In this document: one piece after another, positions 12,822 to 21,239 of the stretch
How the letters are laid out: the number at the start of each line of letters is the position of its first letter
Position numbering within the stretch: the first letter of the stretch is position 1
Assembly (NCBI GenBank): GCA_030704615.1
Contig: CM060733.1
Span: forward strand, 57,970,001 to 58,034,000
Direction of reading: 5' to 3'
DNA: 64,000 nucleotides
Origin: Takakia lepidozioides
Lineage: Eukaryota > Streptophyta > Takakiopsida > Takakiales > Takakiaceae
Position numbers and translations under genes: made by a program
The notes under the pieces: generated by a model
What the model saw: only the letters and a program-made list of their open reading frames with translations
Told to the model about the DNA's origin: nothing
Database searches by the model: none

Positions 12822-12823
12822 GC

Positions 12824-13011
12824 TGTCGTGCGCATACATATCGCTACACAACTACATCGCTGTCCAAAACCACACAACACATGTGCACACCACACACTAG
12901 TATACCACTAGTCTACCACTAGTCCAGCCACTAGTCCAACCACTAGGCTACAACTAGTCAGTCACTAGGCTGCCACTACGCTGCCCACTATGGCAGTCAC
13001 TAGTCCACACA
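12824..13011 (-). repeat. Second copy of LTR block A directly after the polypurine tract
   Basis: This 188 bp copy looks identical to block A at 12,305 and is separated from the 517 bp unit by only two bases (GC). Read on the minus strand it begins TGTGTGG directly after the polypurine tract. The second gypsy copy also has block A in this position (29,175-29,360) with no block B, so block A next to the polypurine tract is normal for the family. Confidence 0.8.
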
Positions 13012-13026
13012 ATCGCCCCCCTAGCT
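13012..13026 (-). promoter_or_regulatory. Polypurine tract (plus-strand primer site)
   Basis: On the minus strand the sequence reads AGCTAGGGGGGCGA immediately before the TG of block A. A purine run next to the 3' LTR is the expected primer for plus-strand DNA synthesis. The same tract is present in the second copy at about 29,363-29,377. Confidence 0.65.
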
Positions 13027-13271
13027 GGTGCTTAGGTCCCTCTAAGTCCAGGTAGCCACAAGATGTGATAGTGACCATAGCCTCACTAAGTCCTCCACCA
13101 CTATCCCTACTACACTCAAACTCGATAGATCAAGAGGCCGGGTGCAAGAGTTGCCCCATCGTTAGTCGCCGTCTTGCAACCTGTGAACTTGAGCTTGGGA
13201 TCTCATGTATTGACTCCTATGAGCTTGGCCTCCCATGTCTTGTTAGCTGCCTCCAGTCATGTCCACTGCCA

Positions 13272-16200
13272 CTATCCCAAGCAGTGTGGACACAACCAAT
13301 CTCCGTCAGGAACCTTCTCAAGAGGTGGTGTCAAGCATCCCATATGCCAACCCCTTGAGCACCGATCACACACCAGCATGGTGGCTGCCCCTTTGGCAGA
13401 CCCACAGAGCATGCACCTCAAACCTGCAGGTACCACTGCCAAGTTTGGGTCAACTCTGCCATCGACATTGGGAAGGTGACATGGCGCACAATTACGCACA
13501 TGGTCTTTCCAAGTCATGCCATCCCGACCCTCTAAGATCAGGACCCCTGAGGGCAACACCTCTCGAACCCTCAGAATAACACGCCCTGCAGTAACATCCA
13601 GAGTCGTAGGAGCAGTCTGCTGCAAATAAACATAGTCACCAGGGCTAAACCTCCGAACCCCAGGACGATATCCTCCACCACGTATAGTGGCATACCTCAA
13701 CGTATCACGGTGCTGTGCAATGGCAAGGTTCTCAAAAGCCATGGGCATGACTTTCTTGAACAACTCTGCACGCTGATCACATGCACGTACCCACACGTCC
13801 GGATCGTCAAGGTTAAGGACTTGAGCAGTGTCCCTACGAATGGCTGCAGGCAAATCCGGCTCTCGGCCAAAGAGAAGGAAATATGGTGAGAAGGAGGCAA
13901 GTGATGCTTGTTTGCTGAACCTGTAGCCCATGGCTAACCAAGGAACCTGAAGATCCCAATCTCCTAGGTGTCCCTTCTGCAAGCCATACTTGCGCAAACC
14001 CCTCTTCACCGTCTGAACAACTCTCTCTGCTAAGCCATCGGCCTCAGGATGATCCCGAGAAGTGGTGCGGTGGTCTATCAAGGCTTTATCACACAAAGCC
14101 TGAAACTCCCCCAAGAACTCTCTCCCTTGGTCCGTGAGTACCTCAGCTGGAGCACCAAATCGGCTAAGCACACGATCCAAGAATGCATACGCAGCCCCCT
14201 CACTAGCCTTGTCAGGCAATGGAACCAACTCAATCCACTTGGAGAAGTGCTCCACCATCACCAACACATATCTGTGGTGGCGCATAGTCAGTGGCAACGG
14301 TCCTGCGAAGTCAAGACTCCACCTGTAGCCCAATCCCATGATAGGTAAAGGATGCAACTGTGGTGTAGGGGCGTTGAATGAAGCACGCACCCTGTCACAC
14401 ACCATGCACCTAGCCACAAACTGTTGCACCTCTGTATGCATACCACGCCACCAATACTGCCCCTGCAGTAAACTGTGAGTGCGTCGCACTCCAAAATGCC
14501 CCAACTCCTCATGGGCATGCCGCACTAACCGTGCACGCTGTGTGGGGTGAGGCACAATCCTCACCCGACCATCCTCCCACACTCGAAGTAGGTGTATCCC
14601 CTCCCACTTGAACCTCTTGGCTCGTTGCAGGATCCGATCCCTCTCCCTGGCAGTCACAATGGCTGCCGTGTCTCCCGTGCGGAGGTAGTCCAACACAGCC
14701 GAATCCTCATGTATATCTCTGGCACCACCTAGCTCATCACTAGCCTCAGGGTCCTCAGACACTCCGTCTACAGTCATCCCTGTTGTAGGTCCAATCTGAC
14801 CTCCCGATGCCAAGATACACAAAAATGCAGATGCGTGCCATCCCGACACCATCTCCTCGTCCGTCTCACCATGCCACCGAGCTCCAGTGTCATCCTGCTG
14901 GCTCATGCATGGATTGCGACTCAATCCATCCGCATCCCGATTGACCAAACCCGGTCGATGCACAACCTGAAAGTCATACTCCTGGAGTATAAGTGCCCAC
15001 CGTGCAAGCTTCCCTGTAAGCTTGTCTGACTCCATCAACCACTTGAGTGGCTGGTGATCCGTGACAAGGGTGAAAAGATTGCCGTATAGATAGCACCTGA
15101 AGTGTGCCACGGCCCACACTGCAGCTAAGCACTCTCCCTCATATGAGCTGTACTTAGCCTCTGCAGCGTTGTTCGAGCGGCTAGCGTAAGCCACTACGAA
15201 CTCTCTTCCCTCATCATCCACCTGTGTGAGCACCGCTCCAAGCCCCAGCATGCTCCAATCCGTATGCAGCTGAAAGGGACGCCCCCTGATAGGTCGTCTC
15301 AAGATAGGCGCCGAGGTCAACCTCGCCTTGAGCTCTTGAAAAGCTCGTTCCTGCTCATCTTCCCACTGCCACTCCTGGTCCACCTTGGTCAGCTTGGTTA
15401 GAGCCTTTGCAATGGTACTAAATCCCTTGACAAACCGTCTATAATAGTTTGCCAACCCCATGAAAGCTCGAACTCGGCTCACATCCGTGGGGCGTGGAAT
15501 TTGTGCAATGGCCTCTACCTTAGTCTGCTGTACCCCCAATCCTCCAGGATATATCATGTGACCCAGATACTCAATCTGGTTGTGGAAAAACTTGCACTTC
15601 CCCGGATGCAACTTCAATCCGTGCGCTCTCAAGCGCTCCAATACCACCTGAAGGTGTCTCTCATGCTCCTCCATCGTAACACTAAAGATGATGATGTCAT
15701 CTATGTAGCACCGAGCAAAGTCCACCCCTGCTAGAATCCTATCCATGACTCTCTGAAACTCTGCAGGAGCATTCTTAAGCCCAAATGGTAAGAACCGCCA
15801 CTGATATAGGCAATCCTTGCCGTGCTCATTGATCCCCCAGAATGTCGTCTTCTGCTTGTCCGCCTCCTTGATTGGCAACTGGTGATATCCGGATCGTAAA
15901 TCCAAAGTGCTAAAGGCCTTAGCATGCCCGATGGCATCAAAGATCTCCTCTGGTGTTGGCATGGCATACTTATCGGACTTGGTCTGACGATTTACAGGCC
16001 GGTAATCACCGCACATACGTCTCTCCGTCCAATTGCCATAGACATCCTTCTTGGCTGGCATCACTGTGGCTGAAGCATACTCTCCACCAGAGAGCTCCAC
16101 CAAACCTGCCTCCCAGAGATCTTGAGTCCTCATCTGAATCAAAGACCTCTCCATGTCACTGTATCTATAGGGTCTCCGAAAGATTGGCGTGTCAGTGGCC

Positions 16201-16406
16201 AACTCAATACGGATCTCTTGACCCTTCAGTGCTCCCAAGTCCTTCAAACTGAAGGCAAAGCAATTCCTGTAAGCCCTCAGGAACCGCCGTATACGTCGTC
16301 TCTCTCCTCCGGTGACAATGGGTCCAATGTCAGGCTCCCAATTGTCCTCCGTAACTACAACCTTAAGTCCAGTGGGCTTAGAGGTAGAGGACGCGTCCCG
16401 TGGTTG
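13272..16406 (-). CDS. Reverse transcriptase - RNase H - integrase - PHD finger (pol, 3' section)
   Basis: The frame is open from just after the TAG at 16,407 to the stop at 13,272. Numbering from L at 16,247: RT about 20-240 with LDLRSGYHQL, LPFGLKNAP and catalytic YIDD at 181-184; RNase H about 320-445 (HTD, TDHQPLKW, DADGLSRNP); integrase zinc site near 575-617 (HEELGHFG ... CMVC); DDE core with D646, D706 and E741; GPY/F-like region about 860-915; and a C4HC3 PHD finger at 945-989 (C945, C948, C960, C963, H968, C971, C986, C989). All catalytic residues are present. PHD fingers usually read histone H3 tails, so it may steer integration, taking the place of the chromodomain in chromoviruses. 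It is in the same frame as the upstream protease-methyltransferase and is presumably made by readthrough of the TAG. Confidence 0.93.
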   Translation of the reverse strand, partial: QPRDASSTSKPTGLKVVVTEDNWEPDIGPIVTGGERRRIRRFLRAYRNCFAFSLKDLGALKGQEIRIELATDTPIFRRPYRYSDMERSLIQMRTQDLWEAGLVELSGGEYASATVMPAKKDVYGNWTERRMCGDYRPVNRQTKSDKYAMPTPEEIFDAIGHAKAFSTLDLRSGYHQLPIKEADKQKTTFWGINEHGKDCLYQWRFLPFGLKNAPAEFQRVMDRILAGVDFARCYIDDIIIFSVTMEEHERHLQVVLERLRAHGLKLHPGKCKFFHNQIEYLGHMIYPGGLGVQQTKVEAIAQIPRPTDVSRVRAFMGLANYYRRFVKGFSTIAKALTKLTKVDQEWQWEDEQERAFQELKARLTSAPILRRPIRGRPFQLHTDWSMLGLGAVLTQVDDEGREFVVAYASRSNNAAEAKYSSYEGECLAAVWAVAHFRCYLYGNLFTLVTDHQPLKWLMESDKLTGKLARWALILQEYDFQVVHRPGLVNRDADGLSRNPCMSQQDDTGARWHGETDEEMVSGWHASAFLCILASGGQIGPTTGMTVDGVSEDPEASDELGGARDIHEDSAVLDYLRTGDTAAIVTARERDRILQRAKRFKWEGIHLLRVWEDGRVRIVPHPTQRARLVRHAHEELGHFGVRRTHSLLQGQYWWRGMHTEVQQFVARCMVCDRVRASFNAPTPQLHPLPIMGLGYRWSLDFAGPLPLTMRHHRYVLVMVEHFSKWIELVPLPDKASEGAAYAFLDRVLSRFGAPAEVLTDQGREFLGEFQALCDKALIDHRTTSRDHPEADGLAERVVQTVKRGLRKYGLQKGHLGDWDLQVPWLAMGYRFSKQASLASFSPYFLLFGREPDLPAAIRRDTAQVLNLDDPDVWVRACDQRAELFKKVMPMAFENLAIAQHRDTLRYATIRGGGYRPGVRRFSPGDYVYLQQTAPTTLDVTAGRVILRVREVLPSGVLILEGRDGMTWKDHVRNCAPCHLPNVDGRVDPNLAVVPAGLRCMLCGSAKGAATMLVCDRCSRGWHMGCLTPPLEKVPDGDWLCPHCLG

Positions 16407-16409
16407 CTA
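16401..16409 (-). promoter_or_regulatory. Candidate programmed stop-codon readthrough site (UAG CAA CCA)
   Basis: A single in-frame TAG at 16,409-16,407 separates the methyltransferase from RT, and both sides are open in the same frame. The codons after it are CAA CCA, which fits the CAR-YYA context known from tobamovirus-type readthrough. An accidental mutation is the alternative. Confidence 0.55.
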
Positions 16410-19400
16410 TGCTGCAACCTCTTGAGCAGTACTCCCTGCCTGCTCAGTCAATGACAAGGCCTCATCCTGCCCCATCATCTCATCCTTGAGGACCTCCTCA
16501 ACCCGAGAAGAATCCCCAACCTCATCTATCACAGCCGCCTTGGCTGCCAACTCCCTCTGAACCTCGAGCACCTCCCACGTGTGCCATGGATGCATGCACC
16601 CCGTGGTCCTCACATGCTCGCCCCCACTCACTGCCTGTACCGTCTCGGTAGGCAGAGAGACCATTGAGGGAAGTGTATTCCGCACTCTGCGTTGCTCAGC
16701 CAGAGCCAAGCTGATAATCCAGGTCAAGCAATTGAGATCCATTGCTTGCCCCAACACTTGACGACGTGATGCCTCAGAAAGAGACGACACCGCCGTGGTA
16801 CCAGTGGTAAAACCCATTGCCCGCTCACGCTCGTCAGCATTAGGCTCCACTAACTGCTGCAACTGAGCATCCCACAGGAGGCCAGGTCCACTATCCCGGA
16901 AAGCATGCGATCCTGGGAAGCTGAGCAGTGTAGGTAATGCTGCTCGTGGTTGACCCACCTTGTTGACCACTGCCAAAGGCGAACGGTCATCGTGTCTCAC
17001 ACGTTGAGACTGCCTCCCTGTGTCCAGAATGTTATCCACTGTGAGATGTGCTGGCCGCTGCACCCCATCAAATGCACGCTTGAGCAGTGCGGGTGGCATC
17101 ATGTTAGTCCACCATAGCCGTGGACGATGAGCCCGTGACCCCACTGTAGCTGCATCTAGCAACACTGCTGACCCAAGCCACGACCGGACTTGATGCACAC
17201 TGGCCATCACCCTGGCCCGAGAATCGCCCATCAGTGGCACATTCTCCAAGATGTATGCTGGAGATACAGCTTGATGAAGCTGCAAGTGGCGCAAAACCCG
17301 CACCATCTCCCAAAACAGACCCGACCTCGAGTCTCGCAATCCATTGCCATGCCCGGCTGATGAATGCCCTTGGCAGGGCCAACCTGCCACTACCAGATCA
17401 ATGGAGCCAACCCGCTCCAAATCCTGCGCCCCCAGCAACGAAATGTCTGCTGGCAAGGCCTGCTGATATCCACGAATTGCAGACACCGACAACAACTCAG
17501 GGTACCGCTGCACCAACTGAGCAACATGGCGAAGTGAAACGCGTCGTGCAGTCTCATCCCTCTCCACATACAGGTAACGCCGAACTCGTACACCTGCCTG
17601 TAACACAGCAGCCAATCCGGTGCTGATCCCGCCAAACAAGTCCAGAAGACAAATGCCTTCATCCGGAGACTGCCACACAATAGGTGTGGTGTCCAATGGA
17701 GACAATTGAGGTGGTCCTGGTGCAATCCCCACACTCTCCTCCTCTCCTGACGGTACAAAAGCCTCCACCCAGGCTTGTTGCACCCGTCGATCAGCATCCC
17801 GCTGCAAATCCTTGCTCGTGCCCCACAATGGAGTCTGAGCAACCATGGTAGGCAACTCCGCCATACCATACATGTCATCCTGCTCTCCCGGAGGTGGTAC
17901 ATCCTCTGAATGAGCATTGCCCTCAAGCAACTCTCTAGGCCAACTCACTGCCGCTGTGAATGCTGCTAGTGTCGGCATCTTGCCTCGCTGGGCAACCGCA
18001 ACTCCTCCTATGAACGTCACAGGGAGCTGCACACGCCGGCCCTCCCCTGACTGCCATGCAGGCCTATAGGAAGCTGACTCCTCCCAAAAATCCAGGGTGA
18101 AGCCCATGGGGTACAACACTGCCCCACCAACCAGGACATCGTATGAGACTGCGTCTGTCACAATGGCCTTGGCTCGCATCACTGAGCCATCTGTAGGGTG
18201 ATCCGGCCGTAGTCTGATAGCCAACTCATGCCGTGTCATGCCCCGAGCCTGCTCCGATCCTCCCAGAGACGTCTGTATCTGGAAAGGACAAGGCTCCATA
18301 TCCGCCTCCGTGAGGCCCAAGCCTGCAATAGCAGCTCTGCCCAGCATCAGTGGCTGAGCTCCCGAGTCCAACAAGACTCGCAGTGGCCGGTACCTCTTGC
18401 CTGCCGGTCCACTCAAACAGAAAATGCCATCCTGGTTGTCTAACATGACAACTCCAGGTGTCACCATGGCGCGCTCAATGGCTGGCCTAGCTGGCAGCTC
18501 CATCAACCTGGCAGCTGCAGCTTGCCATGGCGCCGCCGTGGCAGTCTTGACCCTCAAATCCGAGGATCCCTCCGGCACTACACCTCCCACTATCTCCGCA
18601 GAAGATGAAGTAACCTCCCCACTCTCACAGAGTGTAGCTGCCAGCCTGAACACCTCAGCTGGTCTTATCCCCGGCGTCGCAATCATGGTAGCCGAGAACA
18701 ATGGAGCCTGGCACACAGATGTGGCCGCTCCTAGCAGCACACTAGCTGCCGTAGCCTTGGCAACACTAGGTAGTGGTGCTACCCGTGTAGCTCTCCCCAA
18801 TGGCATAGTAACCTCCGCCTCGGTAACAGTCGGGCGAGAACTAGGTGCCATGGATGGCGTCGACACTGTCTCCGCCAATGTGAATGACTGAGGAAGCCTA
18901 GCCTGACGGCTTGCCTCCCCACGCTGTGGATCCAACTCCACCTCTGCACCTCGTGGCTCAGGAACTCGTGCTGCTCCTCGAGTCACGGCTGCAGCAGACT
19001 CCACCTGCACTAGTGGTAGTGCTGCTCCACACATGAATCCCATGCCTCCCATATCTCCTCCCTCAGGAGCAGGAGGTGGACCATCCGGCCTTAGAGCCGG
19101 TACCACCTGAGCTGTAGCCATGGCAGCGAGCCTCTGCTCTAGCTGCTGAAGCCGGTTGGCCATGCCTTGGTCAACACCCTGACCTCCGCGTCCTTGGCCA
19201 CGTTGAGCTTGCCCTTGGCCTCGTGGCTGGCCACCTCGTCCCCTCTGGGCTGCTCCACCTCGCCCCCGGCCACCATTGTTCCCTTGGAACTGGCCTGGGC
19301 GCAACTCAGGATGCAAACCATAACACTGAGCCTCTCCATGCCCGTGTTTGCCACAATGCCCACACTGTAACTGTGCAGGCTGTGCATGTGCCGCCCTTTG

Positions 19401-19478
19401 CCTCCTCTGGACAATCCTTCTTGACATGGGGTCCTCCACATGTCCAGCACACCACATCCGCCCGTTGTTGGCCAGCAA
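16407..19478 (-). CDS. Zinc knuckle - aspartic protease - DNA cytosine-C5 methyltransferase polyprotein
   Basis: Open frame of 1,023 codons. Its nominal first codon is TTG, so it is probably entered by a frameshift from gag. Residues 39-52 form a CX2CX4HX4C knuckle, followed by an RG/GQ-rich basic stretch (70-105). The retroviral-type protease lies at about 360-470 with LLDSGAQ (Asp371) and a VLVGG strand. The methyltransferase spans about 608-925: motif I DLFGGIS (613-619), motif IV GWPCQGHS with catalytic Cys702, motif VI ENV (745-747), motif VIII-like RAHRPRLWW (782-790), and a motif-X-like ERERAMGF...LGQAMD (884-913). The motif order is the usual I to X, unlike the rearranged DRM type, and the RxxRPRxWW signature resembles DNMT3-like enzymes. 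Such enzymes transfer a methyl group from S-adenosylmethionine to cytosine C5. Whether this one is active, and released by the protease, is not shown. Confidence 0.92.
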   Translation of the reverse strand: MLANNGRMWCAGHVEDPMSRRIVQRRQRAAHAQPAQLQCGHCGKHGHGEAQCYGLHPELRPGQFQGNNGGRGRGGAAQRGRGGQPRGQGQAQRGQGRGGQGVDQGMANRLQQLEQRLAAMATAQVVPALRPDGPPPAPEGGDMGGMGFMCGAALPLVQVESAAAVTRGAARVPEPRGAEVELDPQRGEASRQARLPQSFTLAETVSTPSMAPSSRPTVTEAEVTMPLGRATRVAPLPSVAKATAASVLLGAATSVCQAPLFSATMIATPGIRPAEVFRLAATLCESGEVTSSSAEIVGGVVPEGSSDLRVKTATAAPWQAAAARLMELPARPAIERAMVTPGVVMLDNQDGIFCLSGPAGKRYRPLRVLLDSGAQPLMLGRAAIAGLGLTEADMEPCPFQIQTSLGGSEQARGMTRHELAIRLRPDHPTDGSVMRAKAIVTDAVSYDVLVGGAVLYPMGFTLDFWEESASYRPAWQSGEGRRVQLPVTFIGGVAVAQRGKMPTLAAFTAAVSWPRELLEGNAHSEDVPPPGEQDDMYGMAELPTMVAQTPLWGTSKDLQRDADRRVQQAWVEAFVPSGEEESVGIAPGPPQLSPLDTTPIVWQSPDEGICLLDLFGGISTGLAAVLQAGVRVRRYLYVERDETARRVSLRHVAQLVQRYPELLSVSAIRGYQQALPADISLLGAQDLERVGSIDLVVAGWPCQGHSSAGHGNGLRDSRSGLFWEMVRVLRHLQLHQAVSPAYILENVPLMGDSRARVMASVHQVRSWLGSAVLLDAATVGSRAHRPRLWWTNMMPPALLKRAFDGVQRPAHLTVDNILDTGRQSQRVRHDDRSPLAVVNKVGQPRAALPTLLSFPGSHAFRDSGPGLLWDAQLQQLVEPNADERERAMGFTTGTTAVSSLSEASRRQVLGQAMDLNCLTWIISLALAEQRRVRNTLPSMVSLPTETVQAVSGGEHVRTTGCMHPWHTWEVLEVQRELAAKAAVIDEVGDSSRVEEVLKDEMMGQDEALSLTEQAGSTAQEVAA

Positions 19479-20571
19479 ATGAAGGGAGAGACCCCTGCAT
19501 CTGAGGTCCTCTCTGCCCTTCCCTGAGCTTCACCTGAGCCCCCTTGTTGCCTTGAGCACGTTGAGGTAGTGGTTGGCTAGGAGCACCACTACCCCGTGGT
19601 GTCTCCTTAGCAAATCCCACCATGACCACTCGTTCCTCCACCATGTTGAGCTCTATCCGCTCTGCCAGCAAAAACACATTTGCTAAGGTGGGTTGGGCCG
19701 CTTGTAGGAGAGTTGCATCCCGCACCCTTCTCCTCAGCTCCTTGTCCAATATCCCATACCAGAATTGGACTGCCTGAGCTTCCGTAACCCCTTGGGTTAC
19801 ATTTATCAAGCGCCTCATGCGAGTGAAAGCCTCCCTCAAGCTCTCGGTCGGCTTCCGTTGGAACTCTTGCAAGCTCCGCAACTTCTCTGTCCTCACCCCT
19901 TGGTAGTTCCCTCTCAACTCTTCGAAGAACTCCACAACAGGGTTGAAGGCAGGCACGGGTGCTAGTGCTGGTGCGGTAGTGGCTTGGGTGGACGTCGTAG
20001 CTACTGTACCACCAGTCCCACTGCTGCTTGCTGAAGCTGCCGGTGCAGCGGCAGGTGTAGCCACTGCCCTCGTGGCTCTAGTGCCCCTAGTGATGGAGAC
20101 ATAGTCGGGTGACCAGTACATCCTCCACTCCTCGATCTCAACCTCATGCCCCCGCCTGAACTCATGGTAATCATCCATAGGCGGCCCCTCAAGGTGCTGA
20201 AACAGCCCCTTCCATGCCATGAAAGGCGTAAATAGTTGTGGATTGCGCATTTGCTGCAAATCACACCAACTATCAAACTCTTGGATAAAATCATCCAACT
20301 CGATGGTGCCCACCGCCCCAGAGTATCTTCGTGGCCCCTTGGTAGCTCCATACATCTCCTCCATTGTGTCCCACAACAATGGCAAAGAAACAACTTGCAC
20401 CGCCGGTATGAGTCCTCCTGATTCACAATCCGAATCAGAACCTTCCGTAGAAGACACAGGAGGTGAAGGTGGCCTAAACCGCACACCTCGTCTCGTGTAC
20501 CCACTAGTATCGCTAGTGCTCGAACCGGCACTGTCCCCAGCAACTAGTGGCACCTCCGTGTTGACACTCAA
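19306..20571 (-). CDS. Gag (capsid/nucleocapsid) with zinc knuckle
   Basis: Open frame of 421 codons. Residues about 210-310 resemble the retrotransposon Gag domain (LQEFQRKPTESLREAFTRMR, then FWYGILDKELRRRV). A knuckle-like CX2CX3HX4C lies at 375-387 (CWTCGGPHVKKDC). The frame ends 36 residues later, while the next knuckle and the rest of the polyprotein lie in the +1 frame; the overlap is at least 19,306-19,478. No ATG opens this frame: it begins after a TGA near 20,604 and the first Met is about residue 70, while an ATG-containing frame just upstream (ATGTTCATGACC) stops at once. The true start is therefore uncertain and may have been shifted by an indel. Confidence 0.85.
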   Translation of the reverse strand: MSVNTEVPLVAGDSAGSSTSDTSGYTRRGVRFRPPSPPVSSTEGSDSDCESGGLIPAVQVVSLPLLWDTMEEMYGATKGPRRYSGAVGTIELDDFIQEFDSWCDLQQMRNPQLFTPFMAWKGLFQHLEGPPMDDYHEFRRGHEVEIEEWRMYWSPDYVSITRGTRATRAVATPAAAPAASASSSGTGGTVATTSTQATTAPALAPVPAFNPVVEFFEELRGNYQGVRTEKLRSLQEFQRKPTESLREAFTRMRRLINVTQGVTEAQAVQFWYGILDKELRRRVRDATLLQAAQPTLANVFLLAERIELNMVEERVVMVGFAKETPRGSGAPSQPLPQRAQGNKGAQVKLREGQRGPQMQGSLPSFAGQQRADVVCWTCGGPHVKKDCPEEAKGGTCTACTVTVWALWQTRAWRGSVLWFAS

Positions 20572-21239
20572 CCGGTCATGAACATGTCCATAACCCCCTC
20601 TTCACAAGGTAACCGGGTAGAGAACCTGTTGCGGCTTATGGTTTGGAATACTAAGTTCCTAACATAGCCTACACCTGTACCTGCATCCACCGCAAGCACT
20701 CCTATGGTTGGCTGGTCATCACCTCCAACCTCACCACAGGAGAAACAATGATGGTCTGGCTGGTCATCACCCCAGCCTCACCATCGACAGCATGCTCTAG
20801 GACTGGCCGGTGATCAAATCCGGACCAATCACCTATAAAAACAAGCGCCCACACAAAACTAGCATGGCGCACAGTCAAGCATGCAGGTATGGAGGGGATC
20901 CAAACACAAGAAATCAGATCACAACTCCCCCACACCAAAAACAACTCCACGGTGTTGCTCCTGCAAGGACACCCCAGCCCAAACCCGGACTGACTCTTGC
21001 CTCCACCTACGGAAAGGTCTTGGCCTAATGAGAGGGTGGAAACTACGAGGAAGAGAAGCTAAAGCAATGCCTAATCCCAGCATGCCTCTCATCCCAACAC
21101 TCTGCCTCTCCTCTCTACCCTCACTTGCATGACCATGGGAATATCATGAAGATACTCCTCAAACCGCCCTCCACGAGCTTCAAAATTCGGCCTTCCAGAC
21201 CACATGCCAGTCCTTAGGCAGTCCACCAGTGCCTCCACG

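Noticed and set aside
16704-17657. Bacterial restriction-modification methyltransferase or contaminant DNA
   Set aside because: The domain is in frame with a retroviral protease and flanked by Gag, RT and integrase, in an element with target duplications inside a plant LINE; no restriction enzyme is present.
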